From contig QVQF01000080.1 of the NCBI GenBank assembly GCA_003584895.1, forward strand, positions 1 to 44,694: DNA of 44,694 bases, read 5' to 3'. How positions within the stretch are numbered: the first letter of the stretch is position 1; every line of letters starts with the position of its first letter. The notes under the pieces were generated by a model. That model ran no database searches. It was not told the origin of the DNA and saw only the letters and a program-made list of their open reading frames with translations. The translations under genes and the position numbers were made by a program. The DNA is from Methylococcales bacterium (GTDB lineage Bacteria > Pseudomonadota > Gammaproteobacteria > Methylococcales > Methylomonadaceae). Positions 25,333 through 33,365 of this stretch are shown here, piece after piece.

Positions 25333-27111
25333 TTATCTAACCCATCTCTTAATAACTTGAGCGACTAATTTCGGATCGTTATCAACAACCCGCTGCAAAT
25401 ATTCTAAACGTGCCTCATAGCTATGAGGCACATCAATTAATAATAAATCATCCATATGTATAGGTAACGCTTCCGAACCTTGTCGTGCCAAACCAGGCAC
25501 AGGCGTAGCCTCTGGAAGAGACAACGGATCGTGACCATTAACATGCCCACCAGAAGCAATCATTGCTTGCTGCTCCTTTAATGATTGAACTTCTTTCTCG
25601 ACTATGGTCGAGCCTGCGAGACTGCGCATTACCGGACGAAGCACAAAAAAGATAAGCAGGATGACAGCTAATCCAGCACCGACTTGCTTTATTACATCAA
25701 AGAACCAGCCTTGTTTCCACATAGGGACTTCAGGTAAGGCTTCTAATGCGTCAGGTATTTTAAACGCAACATTATTGACCGTCACTTGATCACCTCTAGT
25801 ACTATCAAAACCTACCGCCTGCTTTACCAAATCACTAAAGCGATTAATGTCTTCTGGCGTATAAGGCTTCGGTATTACTTTGCCATCCTCTTGTATTGTG
25901 TGTTGATCATCAACCACAACAGCAACTGATAATCTTCGTAATACGCCAGTCGCCAGTCGCGTACGAGTGATGGTTTTATCGAGCTCAAAGTTTCGCGTAG
26001 CGTTTTTTGAACTTGAACCTGTATCTCCCGTACTTGCTGTATTAGAAGTACTTGGGGTATTTGCAGTGTTTGCTGTGTTTGCTGTAGCTGATGGATCAGG
26101 AGCAGCTCCTGCGGGTGTCGGTTGATTTGATAATGCTCCAGGAACTCCTTGAATAGCAGCAGAGGCGTTTTTTTCTTCCGAAGTTTGCTCACTTCTTAAA
26201 ACCGATGATTGTGGATTAAACATTTCTTGAGTTTTATCTGTTTCGGTGAAGTCCACATCAGCTGAAACTTGTACGCGCATACCATCACCCACCAAAGGTG
26301 ACAAAATATTGCCAATACGCTCCATCAAATGTTCCTCAACATTCTTTTTGTACTCAAATTGTTTTGAGGTCAAATAACTAGTCGATGAAGAATCATTGCT
26401 ATTTAACAACCGGCCTTTTTGATCAACAACAGTAACTTGCTCGGCCTCTAGTTGAGGAACACTGGAAGCGACTAAATGAATAATTGATTCAATCTGACCT
26501 TTATCTAACGTGCGCCCTTGGTACAAACCAACAATAACAGAGGCGCTGGGTTTTTTTCGATCACGCACAAATACAGATTGGGCAGGAATCGCTAATAACA
26601 CTCTAGCCGTCTTTACATTTTGTATTGACATAATAGTTTGGGCAATCTCGCCTTCCAGTGCTCTTTGGAAACGGACCATTTCGACACTTTTGCTAGAACC
26701 GAAACCAGGATCCTTATCCAGTAATTCATAACCTAAACTATTGCTTTTTGGCAACCCTAGACCTGCCAACTTAAGCTTTACTTCATTAACTTGATCAGTG
26801 GGGACCATGATAGCCCCAGAACCCGATTCAACTTTATACTTAACACCCTGAGTATTAAGGGCTGCAATAACTTCAGAGACATCATTTTCACCAATTTCTG
26901 AAAATAATCGCCCATACGACGGAACTTGTGACCACAGAACAATAGCAATACCAATCGCAACACTAAGAGCCAAGCCCAACATTAAGCCAAGTTGACGTCC
27001 CATTGTTAACTCAGATAATCCTTTCATAGCAGGATGTACGTCACTCGTTGCTACTAAAGCCTGTTGTATGCCTGTTGTCGGCACTAAATTATTGCTATTT
27101 TGTTCGCTCAT
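25333..27111 (-). CDS. fliF: MS-ring protein FliF
   Basis: FliF forms the membrane MS ring on which the basal body is built. The 592-residue protein has two membrane segments: LMLGLALSVAIGIAIVLWS near the N-terminus and GLAVILLIFFVLRPV near residue 490. Ring-building motifs between them include GAIMVPTDQVNEVKLKLAGLGLP. The C-terminal end ARLEYLQRVVDNDPKLVAQV with KRWV is the FliG-binding tail. A low-complexity Ala-Asn-Thr stretch with TANTANTANT lies in the periplasmic linker. The gene follows fliE by 83 bp. Confidence 0.97.
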   Translation of the reverse strand: MSEQNSNNLVPTTGIQQALVATSDVHPAMKGLSELTMGRQLGLMLGLALSVAIGIAIVLWSQVPSYGRLFSEIGENDVSEVIAALNTQGVKYKVESGSGAIMVPTDQVNEVKLKLAGLGLPKSNSLGYELLDKDPGFGSSKSVEMVRFQRALEGEIAQTIMSIQNVKTARVLLAIPAQSVFVRDRKKPSASVIVGLYQGRTLDKGQIESIIHLVASSVPQLEAEQVTVVDQKGRLLNSNDSSSTSYLTSKQFEYKKNVEEHLMERIGNILSPLVGDGMRVQVSADVDFTETDKTQEMFNPQSSVLRSEQTSEEKNASAAIQGVPGALSNQPTPAGAAPDPSATANTANTANTPSTSNTASTGDTGSSSKNATRNFELDKTITRTRLATGVLRRLSVAVVVDDQHTIQEDGKVIPKPYTPEDINRFSDLVKQAVGFDSTRGDQVTVNNVAFKIPDALEALPEVPMWKQGWFFDVIKQVGAGLAVILLIFFVLRPVMRSLAGSTIVEKEVQSLKEQQAMIASGGHVNGHDPLSLPEATPVPGLARQGSEALPIHMDDLLLIDVPHSYEARLEYLQRVVDNDPKLVAQVIKRWVR

Positions 27112-27194
27112 TTTTAATCACAATGTTTAGGGTCTATCCTTCGGTTAATGCTCTCTATAACCTAATCTATAACTCTAAAGAGTTATGTATTTGG

Positions 27195-27506
27195 CTACAT
27201 GGGCATGTTCATAACATCTTTATAAGCTTCAACTAATTTATTTCTAACCTGTAACGTTGCCTGAAAAGAAACACTGGCTTTTTGTTGAGCTACCATAACA
27301 TCCGTCAAACTAACATTGGATGCTCCGGTTTCAAAGGCTACCGCCATTTTTCCGGCTTGCTGCTCAGTACTGTTAACAGCCGCTATAGACTGTTGTAATA
27401 AGGCAGAGAAATCTGAATTACCAGTAGGTACCTGTGCAGGGCCACTGGCTTGTAACGACATTGCTCGCATCTGCGCTAGCACTTGATTTACATTCATATC
27501 ACTCAT
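27195..27506 (-). CDS. fliE: Hook-basal body junction protein FliE
   Basis: FliE is the small protein that joins the MS ring to the rod. At 103 residues the length is standard. DFSALLQQSIAAVNSTEQQAGKMAVAFETG and the C-terminal SLTDVMVAQQKASVSFQATL with RNKLVEAYKDVMNM are characteristic. It is the first gene of fliEFGHIJ and lies behind a sigma-54-type promoter. Confidence 0.96.
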   Translation of the reverse strand: MSDMNVNQVLAQMRAMSLQASGPAQVPTGNSDFSALLQQSIAAVNSTEQQAGKMAVAFETGASNVSLTDVMVAQQKASVSFQATLQVRNKLVEAYKDVMNMPM

Positions 27507-27544
27507 AAGGATTCCTTGATTTATCTAAACTTTCCATAACTAAA

Positions 27545-27560
27545 AGCATTATTTATGCCA
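27545..27560 (-). promoter_or_regulatory. Sigma-54-type promoter of fliE
   Basis: The minus strand reads TGGCATAAATAATGCT, with GG-N10-GC spacing, TGGCA at -24 and ATGCT at -12. The expected transcript start is near 27534, giving a leader of about 27 nt to the fliE ATG. A FleQ-box-like 14-mer lies 90 bp upstream (27650). Confidence 0.8.
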
Positions 27561-27649
27561 TGTCATGGTATTGCTAAATAAAATCCTCTATGACCATTAT
27601 TTAAGCGCCCTCAACGCCTATTTAGTGTTTTTGCAGAGAAATGACTACC

Positions 27650-27663
27650 GTCAAAAAAATGAC
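27650..27663. promoter_or_regulatory. FleQ-box-like site upstream of fliE
   Basis: GTCAAAAAAATGAC keeps both GTCA and TGAC arms and departs from the FleQ consensus GTCaNTAAAtTGAC at two central positions. It lies about 115 bp upstream of the predicted fliE transcript start, a normal distance for a sigma-54 activator. It is a pattern match only. Confidence 0.55.
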
Positions 27664-27797
27664 TTCCCCAATCATTTATTATTAAGACCTTTTAGCTTAA
27701 TTTTAAAATACTCTGTGTATTTAAGTATTAAGACGATGGGTACCATTAGGCAGCGCCTAGTTACATTAACGAGAACATCTTAGATTTATATGAGGCG

Positions 27798-27831
27798 GTT
27801 CTAATTCAAGCTAAATAACTTGAATTAGAAC
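27798..27831. repeat. Perfect 13-bp inverted repeat in the fleQ-fliE gap
   Basis: GTTCTAATTCAAG and CTTGAATTAGAAC are exact inverses around an 8-nt loop (CTAAATAA). No T-run follows on either strand, so a standard terminator is unlikely. It lies in the 508-bp gap between fleQ and fliE, which otherwise holds only the fliE promoter, a FleQ-like site and a stem-loop after fleQ. The rest of the gap is A+T-rich without a credible gene. It could be a protein-binding palindrome, an mRNA structure or a relic of an element. Confidence 0.6.
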
Positions 27832-27981
27832 TAGTGATGAATATATTTTGAAAATTAAATATTTTTACTTTGATTTTTATTCTTGCATCAGAGTCATTCT
27901 TAGTAGGATGTCCTGTGCCTATACCTTATATTGGATTAGCACTAGAAGCTAATTGAGGATGCGCTTGTTGGGACTGACGTC

Positions 27982-28002
27982 AGCCTAATCAAGGATTAGG
28001 CT
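27982..28002 (-). terminator. Stem-loop just after fleQ
   Basis: AGCCTAATC and GATTAGGCT form a perfect 9-bp stem with a 3-nt loop, 12 nt after the fleQ stop codon on the minus strand. No U-run follows; the next bases form another palindrome, CTGACGTCAG (27974-27983), which overlaps the stem by two bases. It is probably the end structure of the fleQ transcript, either a Rho-dependent end or an mRNA stabiliser. Confidence 0.45.
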
Positions 28003-28014
28003 TCGTTAAATACT

Positions 28015-29544
28015 TTATTTTTGATAGTCTATTTTACGTAACTTCTCAACTAATGTAGTACGCCGCATATTCAAGCGCTTTGCAGCATGAGCGACAACAC
28101 CATTACATTCTTGCAAGGCTTGACGAATTAAATCGCCTTCCATCACTGTTAAGTACTCCTTTAAATCCATGCCCTGTTCAGGTAGCTGAGCTAAACCATT
28201 AGATGCTGGCTGCATAACGTCATTAATCAGCCATTCATTAGATACATCATCACTATCAATATCAAAAGCTTCAATATCTATGCCTAAATCATCGGGCAGC
28301 TTATAGTCTTTAAATTTTTCAGGTAAATTTATTACGTCAACATAACCATTAGGGTAGAGTATGCTCATCCTTTCAATTAAATTAGCCAATTCCCTAACAT
28401 TACCCGGCCAATCATGTTGCATCAGAACAGCTAATGACGCTTTAGTAAACTTTACACCACAGCGATTATTTGCCTCCAAACAAGCCGTAATTTCATGAAT
28501 TAGTATAGGTATATCTTCCGTTCTATCTCTTAAAGGCGGTACTTCAATAGGAAACACATTCAGTCGATAAAACAAATCTTCTCTAAATCTACTTTCATTA
28601 ATCTCTTCTGCTAGATGTCTGTGTGTTGCGGCAATAATGCGCACATCACAATAAATCGTTTTATTGCTGCCCACGCGCTCAAAAGTACGCTCTTGCAAAA
28701 CACGCAATAACTTAACTTGCATGGCCATCGGCATATCACCTATTTCATCCAGAAAAAGAGTCCCCCCTTCTGCCATCTCAAAACGTCCTTGTCTAGCACT
28801 TAATGCTCCAGTAAAAGCACCTTTTTCATGACCAAATAATTCACTTTCTAACAACTCACTTGGAATAGCGCCGCAATTAATAGGTACAAACAATTTTGAT
28901 TGCCGTAAAGAAGCATCATGTAATGCTTTTGCAATAAGTTCTTTGCCTGTTCCTGATTCACCTAAAATTAAAACAGTCGCATCTGATTCAGCAACCTGAA
29001 CAATGGATTTACGAATATCAACAATAAGTTGACTATTGCCTTTTAAGCGATCAAGTGCATAAAAGCGGCGATCATAACCGCGACGATCTAAAGGGCTACG
29101 TTGAACAGAGGGTTGTTGACTCGTATTTTTACGTTCTTTATTAACAGAACTTATATTAGCTACTATCTGCTTTAAATCTGGATAAATAAAAGGCCACTCT
29201 AGCACTTGAAAGTTATCATTATGTAAGGCTGGCGTGGCTTTTATCTCATTGCTGATGAATTGAGACTTCGTATTTTTATCATTGAACTTGTTGGCAACAA
29301 AGATAACTGAGATGCTGTCTGCATTATCAACAATATCGCCAACAATCTTTGTTTGTTGATTAAGATCATGTCCTAAAAAAACGCCGAAAAACTGCTCTAA
29401 TTTTCCGACTAAATTCATATAGTTTGATGAATCTGCCGTTTCTACCCGATACTCCATAAATCCAAGAATAGCTTCAAGCTGTAAAGATCTTGTTTTGTTA
29501 TCATCAACGATTAAGACACACGGCAATGCCATATTTTTACTCAT
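28015..29544 (-). CDS. fleQ: FleQ/FlrA-type sigma-54-dependent flagellar master regulator
   Basis: A 509-residue activator with a divergent receiver-like N-terminal FleQ domain (about 1-130; it retains VDD but not a full phosphorylation site). The AAA+ domain has Walker A GESGTGKE (about 195-202), the sigma-54 contact loop GAFTGA (242-247) and Walker B GTLFLDEIGD (261-270). It ends in a Fis-type helix-turn-helix (AHAAKRLNMRRTTLVEKLRK) closely matching FleQ. It would activate the sigma-54 flagellar promoters seen here. Positions used by Pseudomonas FleQ to bind c-di-GMP look changed: LFRSLVG aligns with ALDRLKG (163-169), and the post-Walker A arginine is Lys206. It lies just before fliE, without fleS or fleR between. 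Confidence 0.92.
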   Translation of the reverse strand: MSKNMALPCVLIVDDNKTRSLQLEAILGFMEYRVETADSSNYMNLVGKLEQFFGVFLGHDLNQQTKIVGDIVDNADSISVIFVANKFNDKNTKSQFISNEIKATPALHNDNFQVLEWPFIYPDLKQIVANISSVNKERKNTSQQPSVQRSPLDRRGYDRRFYALDRLKGNSQLIVDIRKSIVQVAESDATVLILGESGTGKELIAKALHDASLRQSKLFVPINCGAIPSELLESELFGHEKGAFTGALSARQGRFEMAEGGTLFLDEIGDMPMAMQVKLLRVLQERTFERVGSNKTIYCDVRIIAATHRHLAEEINESRFREDLFYRLNVFPIEVPPLRDRTEDIPILIHEITACLEANNRCGVKFTKASLAVLMQHDWPGNVRELANLIERMSILYPNGYVDVINLPEKFKDYKLPDDLGIDIEAFDIDSDDVSNEWLINDVMQPASNGLAQLPEQGMDLKEYLTVMEGDLIRQALQECNGVVAHAAKRLNMRRTTLVEKLRKIDYQK

Positions 29545-29726
29545 TACTTAAAATATTAGTTAGATCAATCTGACAACTGATTTATTGGTTTATAGTGAAT
29601 ACGTACTTTAAAAATACTGAACTTTTCTAAAAGCCCTTATTTTCTTATCAAATAACATAGAGTTTCATCAATAAAAGTTTGTAGCATAAACTAACAGGCA
29701 TTGTAAGCCCGCACCTACCCTGACAG

Positions 29727-29740
29727 GTAGTTAAATTGAC
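29727..29740. promoter_or_regulatory. FleQ-box-like site upstream of fleQ
   Basis: GTAGTTAAATTGAC matches the FleQ consensus GTCaNTAAAtTGAC at all but two positions of the left arm. It lies about 180 bp upstream of the fleQ start codon, in the 262-bp gap between fliK and fleQ. Autoregulation of fleQ is the simplest reading. No clear -10/-35 or sigma-54 promoter for fleQ was found in this gap. Confidence 0.45.
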
Positions 29741-29806
29741 TACTAATTGATCAAGTTCTTAATTTAGAGCGCTTTTGACAATAGGTAACTACCTTAGCAT
29801 TTAACA

Positions 29807-31234
29807 CTATGCATAGATACTTAACAAACCTTTATTAACAACAACATTACTAGATGCAGCTTGTTCGCTAAGATCAGTAGCGACACCCTCTATTCCATGC
29901 TCTTGATTTTCCGGTGTCTTTGCAAAAGATTGATAAGGTGATTGTGACTGACCTTGATCTGACGTAGCGCCTTGTGAAACAGTAATATTAGTTAAATTAA
30001 GTTGCTGAGTACCTAACATTTCACGCAACTTAGGAATAGATGCCTCAAGAGCCTCTTTAACCTCAGTATGTTGTGCGGTAAATTGAACAGATGCCTGATC
30101 TTGAGTCAGATCAATGCGAACGGATATAGGTCCAAGATGTTCGGGATTTATTCTAATCTCTGCTGTAGAGAGCTCTTTGTTATTCATCCATACAATTTGG
30201 TTACCTAAATCTTTGCTCCAATCAGGATGTGTTAACGGTTTCGTAAGCACTGGGCTATCTATTCTGTTAGTGATAACGGCCTGTTGCGTCCCTGCTATAT
30301 CTGTAGAAACAGCAGGCGCAATTTGACCAGAATCTGAAGTTGATAGTAGATCTTTAACAGCCAGCGCTTTTTCAGAGCTTAATAGATTTTCAAAGGATGG
30401 TAAATTAGATGTCTGTCCATTCTGAGCTGGCTGATTAGTAGCCGTTTCTTTTTGCAGAGCATCACTAGCAACAACTAGATCACTTGTAGTTATGGACACC
30501 CCTTTATTTTGCGCATCCGTTAAAGTTGTTGTTAGTGTTTTATCAGGCTGGACATTAGTAGCTGCTTGAGTATTGATTGCCATAGCGGCACTCATGTTTT
30601 GTGCGAGAATCGTGGTATCAGGTGTAATATCCGATGTAATTGATTTTGCCGCATCTTTTAACGTCGCTGATGCAGCTGCTTTATCCGGCAGTGTATTAGC
30701 CGTCGATTGACTATTTATTGCCATAGCTGCACTCATATTTTGTGCAATAGTCATCGCATCAGGCATAACATTCTGTGCAGCAGACTTAAGCTTATCAGTT
30801 AATGTAGGGACTATATTTTGTAAGGTGCTCTTAGCTTCAGATGCGATACTGACTACCTTTGATTTTTGCTCATCCGTTAATGCCTGTAGTTTAGATTGAA
30901 GATCAGCAGCCTTATCATCGACAACGGGAGTATTTTGTTTATAAGCAGCCGACAAATCCTTAAATAATCCTTTAACAGAATTCTCTTCACCACTTTTACT
31001 TTGCAACACACTCCCCGTATCTTGCTCTTTATTATTGGGTTTAGATGATGAGGTACTTGTTGCTTGTTCTGTTGAGTTTGTTTCTGTATTGGCCTTCTTT
31101 AACAAGCCCACTTGACCTGTTAATGTATTAGAGAATGATTCATGAGTCGCTCCATTCTCAGATAAAGGCACTTGCCCACCTGGAACAAGGTTATTGGCAG
31201 ACGAAGAAGATAAATTTACACCTTCAATATTCAT
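29807..31234 (-). CDS. fliK: Flagellar hook-length control protein FliK
   Basis: FliK measures hook length and switches export from hook to filament substrates. The C-terminal domain is clear: TAEIRINPEHLGPISVRIDL, QDQASVQFTAQHTEVKEALE and IPKLREMLGTQQLNLTNITV. The N-terminal 320 residues are low-complexity Ser/Thr/Ala/Gln-rich, as usual for the ruler part, and contain a near-duplicate block (about 157-195 and 204-241) sharing AQNMSAAMAIN. At 475 residues it is longer than the enteric protein, which may relate to hook length. It is divergent from fliM and upstream of fleQ; normally it precedes fliL and fliM on the same strand. Confidence 0.92.
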   Translation of the reverse strand: MNIEGVNLSSSSANNLVPGGQVPLSENGATHESFSNTLTGQVGLLKKANTETNSTEQATSTSSSKPNNKEQDTGSVLQSKSGEENSVKGLFKDLSAAYKQNTPVVDDKAADLQSKLQALTDEQKSKVVSIASEAKSTLQNIVPTLTDKLKSAAQNVMPDAMTIAQNMSAAMAINSQSTANTLPDKAAASATLKDAAKSITSDITPDTTILAQNMSAAMAINTQAATNVQPDKTLTTTLTDAQNKGVSITTSDLVVASDALQKETATNQPAQNGQTSNLPSFENLLSSEKALAVKDLLSTSDSGQIAPAVSTDIAGTQQAVITNRIDSPVLTKPLTHPDWSKDLGNQIVWMNNKELSTAEIRINPEHLGPISVRIDLTQDQASVQFTAQHTEVKEALEASIPKLREMLGTQQLNLTNITVSQGATSDQGQSQSPYQSFAKTPENQEHGIEGVATDLSEQAASSNVVVNKGLLSIYA

Positions 31235-31502
31235 AATTAACTCTCTTTTCTGGCTGACTTAAGGTATATATTGTTCTTAACCTAAAAGGTACTACTAATC
31301 ATTCGAATAATTATCGTTTTATATTAAATATATAGTCCAGTCAATATTTTTAGTGAAACATTGATATAACTCTTGTTATCCTAGTACAACATATTTGATC
31401 TTCCTTATGAGTTATCAATTAATGAGGAAAGAAACAAAAACTCGGTTTTAAGCTACCGGATTAAATAGCTATTTTTTTACTTTATTTGTAACACAATAAT
31501 AT

Positions 31503-32486
31503 ATGAGTGACTTACTTTTACAGGAAGAAATTGACGCTCTGCTAAGAGGTGTCGATGATGGTGACTTTGAAATGGGAATCGATGACTTCCATGACAAAGG
31601 TATGGCCAAGGATTACGATTTTAGTAGTCAAGACAGAATTGTTCGTAGGCGCGTCCCAACATTAGAGATGATTAATGAACGCTTCTCTAAATATTTACGT
31701 GCGTCCTTATTTAAGTTTCTACATCGTTCGCCAGAAATATTTTTATCAGGCATTCAAATCAAGAAGTTCTCTGAATACATAGATGGTCTAAGAATACCGA
31801 CCAATTTAAATATTATTCGCTTTTCTCCATTAAGAGGCCGAGCTTTAATAGTCATAGAGCCTAATTTGATTTTTACTACCGTCGATAATTTTTTTGGTGG
31901 TGGAGGCCAATCTTATAACAGTAACCCCGAAGCAAGAGAGTTTACACTCACTGAAATGCGTGTTATTCAAATCCTTCTCGATATACTTTTTAGTAATCTT
32001 AAAGAAGCTTGGGAACCTATTATGGAACTCAACTTTGAACACCTGAGTTCAGAAATAAATCCAAACTTTGCCAGTATTGCCGGAGCCGAAGAAATTGTCA
32101 TGATATCTTCAGTTAATATTTTATTAGAAGGTGGCTCAGGCAACATCGACATTGTCATGCCCTACTCCATGGTTGAACCTATCAGAGCCTTATTAGATAC
32201 TATAGGTGATGATAGTCATGAACTTGACATCCAATGGAGACAGGCATTACGAAATGAGATTTTAGGAGCAGAAGTCGGCGTAAACAGCATTCTTCTGGAA
32301 AAAACGCTATCCATAAAAGAAGTGTTGCGACTAAAAGTAGGCGATGTAATACCCGTTGAACTACCAAAAACAGTGCAGCTTAAAGTAGAAGGAATTCCTG
32401 TTTTTTCAGGCAAAGCCTGCTCATCTGAAGGTTATTATGCCGTACAGATTATTGAACAGTTAAAACAGAACCAGATAAAATCATAA
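31503..32486 (+). CDS. fliM: Flagellar motor switch protein FliM
   Basis: FliM forms the C-ring wall and binds phosphorylated CheY. The N-terminal LLQEEIDALLRGV is the FliM/CheY-binding peptide form (LSQxEIDALL). RRRVPTLEMINERFSKYLRASLF, the VDNFFGGGG motif and the C-terminal SPOA domain (LSIKEVLRLKVGDVIPVELP) are present. Length is standard at 327. It heads a long plus-strand operon. The 268-bp gap to the divergent fliK shows no sigma-54 site and no fliL. Confidence 0.97.
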   Translation: MSDLLLQEEIDALLRGVDDGDFEMGIDDFHDKGMAKDYDFSSQDRIVRRRVPTLEMINERFSKYLRASLFKFLHRSPEIFLSGIQIKKFSEYIDGLRIPTNLNIIRFSPLRGRALIVIEPNLIFTTVDNFFGGGGQSYNSNPEAREFTLTEMRVIQILLDILFSNLKEAWEPIMELNFEHLSSEINPNFASIAGAEEIVMISSVNILLEGGSGNIDIVMPYSMVEPIRALLDTIGDDSHELDIQWRQALRNEILGAEVGVNSILLEKTLSIKEVLRLKVGDVIPVELPKTVQLKVEGIPVFSGKACSSEGYYAVQIIEQLKQNQIKS

Positions 32487-32529
32487 CAACAGATTATGAT
32501 TTAACGATAACGATAAGTAGGATTAAAAA

Positions 32530-32898
32530 ATGAGTGAAGAACCTATTGTAAATGTTGACGAAATTAAAGCGACCGCCTTTGAAGAAGTTGATACTGCTAC
32601 TGAACAAACAACACCTTCATCAGAACCATCAAATGATGAACTTAACTTAGATGTTATCTTAGATGTCCCTGTGACACTTTCTATGGAAATTGGTCGCACA
32701 CAAATTAATATCAGAAACCTTTTACAATTAAATCAAGGGTCCGTTGTTGAACTTGACCGTTTTGCTGGAGAACCTTTAGATATTTTAGTCAATGGCACCC
32801 TGATCGCCCATGGCGAAGTCGTTGTTATAAACGACAAATTTGGCATTCGTATCACTGATGTTATCAGCCTATCTGAACGTGTTAAAAGACTTGCCTAA
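32530..32898 (+). CDS. fliN: Flagellar motor switch protein FliN
   Basis: A 122-residue C-ring base protein. After an acidic variable N-terminus, the SPOA domain reads LDVILDVPVTLSMEIGRTQI, NLLQLNQGSVVELDRFAGEP, VNGTLIAHGEVVVINDKFGI and RITDVIS, as expected. It lies 43 bp after fliM, and its stop overlaps the fliO start (TAATG). Confidence 0.97.
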   Translation: MSEEPIVNVDEIKATAFEEVDTATEQTTPSSEPSNDELNLDVILDVPVTLSMEIGRTQINIRNLLQLNQGSVVELDRFAGEPLDILVNGTLIAHGEVVVINDKFGIRITDVISLSERVKRLA

Positions 32899-33365
32899 TG
32901 CGAACTCACATAAAACAGCGCTGGCTTAGTATTGTATTTTTATGCCTATTGTTTAACATTGAAATCTCTACAGCCGATGTTCAAAAACAAACAGCAAAAA
33001 CCATTACATCTGGCGATGTTAGCACCTGGGCTATGGCCTTACTCATAGTCTTAAGTATTTTTTTTGCATGTATTTGGGCGTTACGAAAACTAAACGCCTC
33101 GACTGCAAATAGCACAGAAAAAATGCATGTTGTTGGAGGTATCCCCCTAGGATTACGTGAAAAAGTGATATTACTACAAGTCGGTAAGAAACAACTTGTT
33201 CTTGGCATAACACCAGGTCGCATTGAAACTTTACACGTTTTAGAAGGCGATGATTGTCTTAGTAAAGAACCAACAATGACAGCAGTAACAACCAACGGCT
33301 TTGCGCAAAAATTACTACAGGCAATAAGCGCTAGGCCTGAATATAATAAAAATGAGCCATCCTGA
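32898..33365 (+). CDS. fliO: Flagellar export protein FliO
   Basis: A 155-residue membrane protein that helps assemble the FliP ring. It has a leader-like hydrophobic N-terminus, a single membrane segment ([20 protein letters not shown] at about 44-63) and the cytoplasmic segment [20 protein letters not shown] with [12 protein letters not shown], which is the conserved FliO core. It overlaps fliN by 1 bp and fliP by 1 bp (TGATG). Confidence 0.92.
   Translation: MRTHIKQRWLSIVFLCLLFNIEISTADVQKQTAKTITSGDVSTWAMALLIVLSIFFACIWALRKLNASTANSTEKMHVVGGIPLGLREKVILLQVGKKQLVLGITPGRIETLHVLEGDDCLSKEPTMTAVTTNGFAQKLLQAISARPEYNKNEPS

Noticed and set aside
27565-27783. 72-codon plus-strand frame in the fleQ-fliE gap
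   Set aside because: A+T-rich with no ribosome-binding site or recognisable domain, and it overlaps the FleQ-like site. It is probably chance.
31249-31264. TGGCTGACTTAAGGTA as a sigma-54 promoter for fliM
   Set aside because: GG is followed by GT instead of GC at the required spacing, and it is over 230 bp from fliM.
31339-31352. GTCAATATTTTTAG between fliK and fliM as a FleQ box
   Set aside because: Only the left half fits; the right arm is lost. Kept out as a chance half site.
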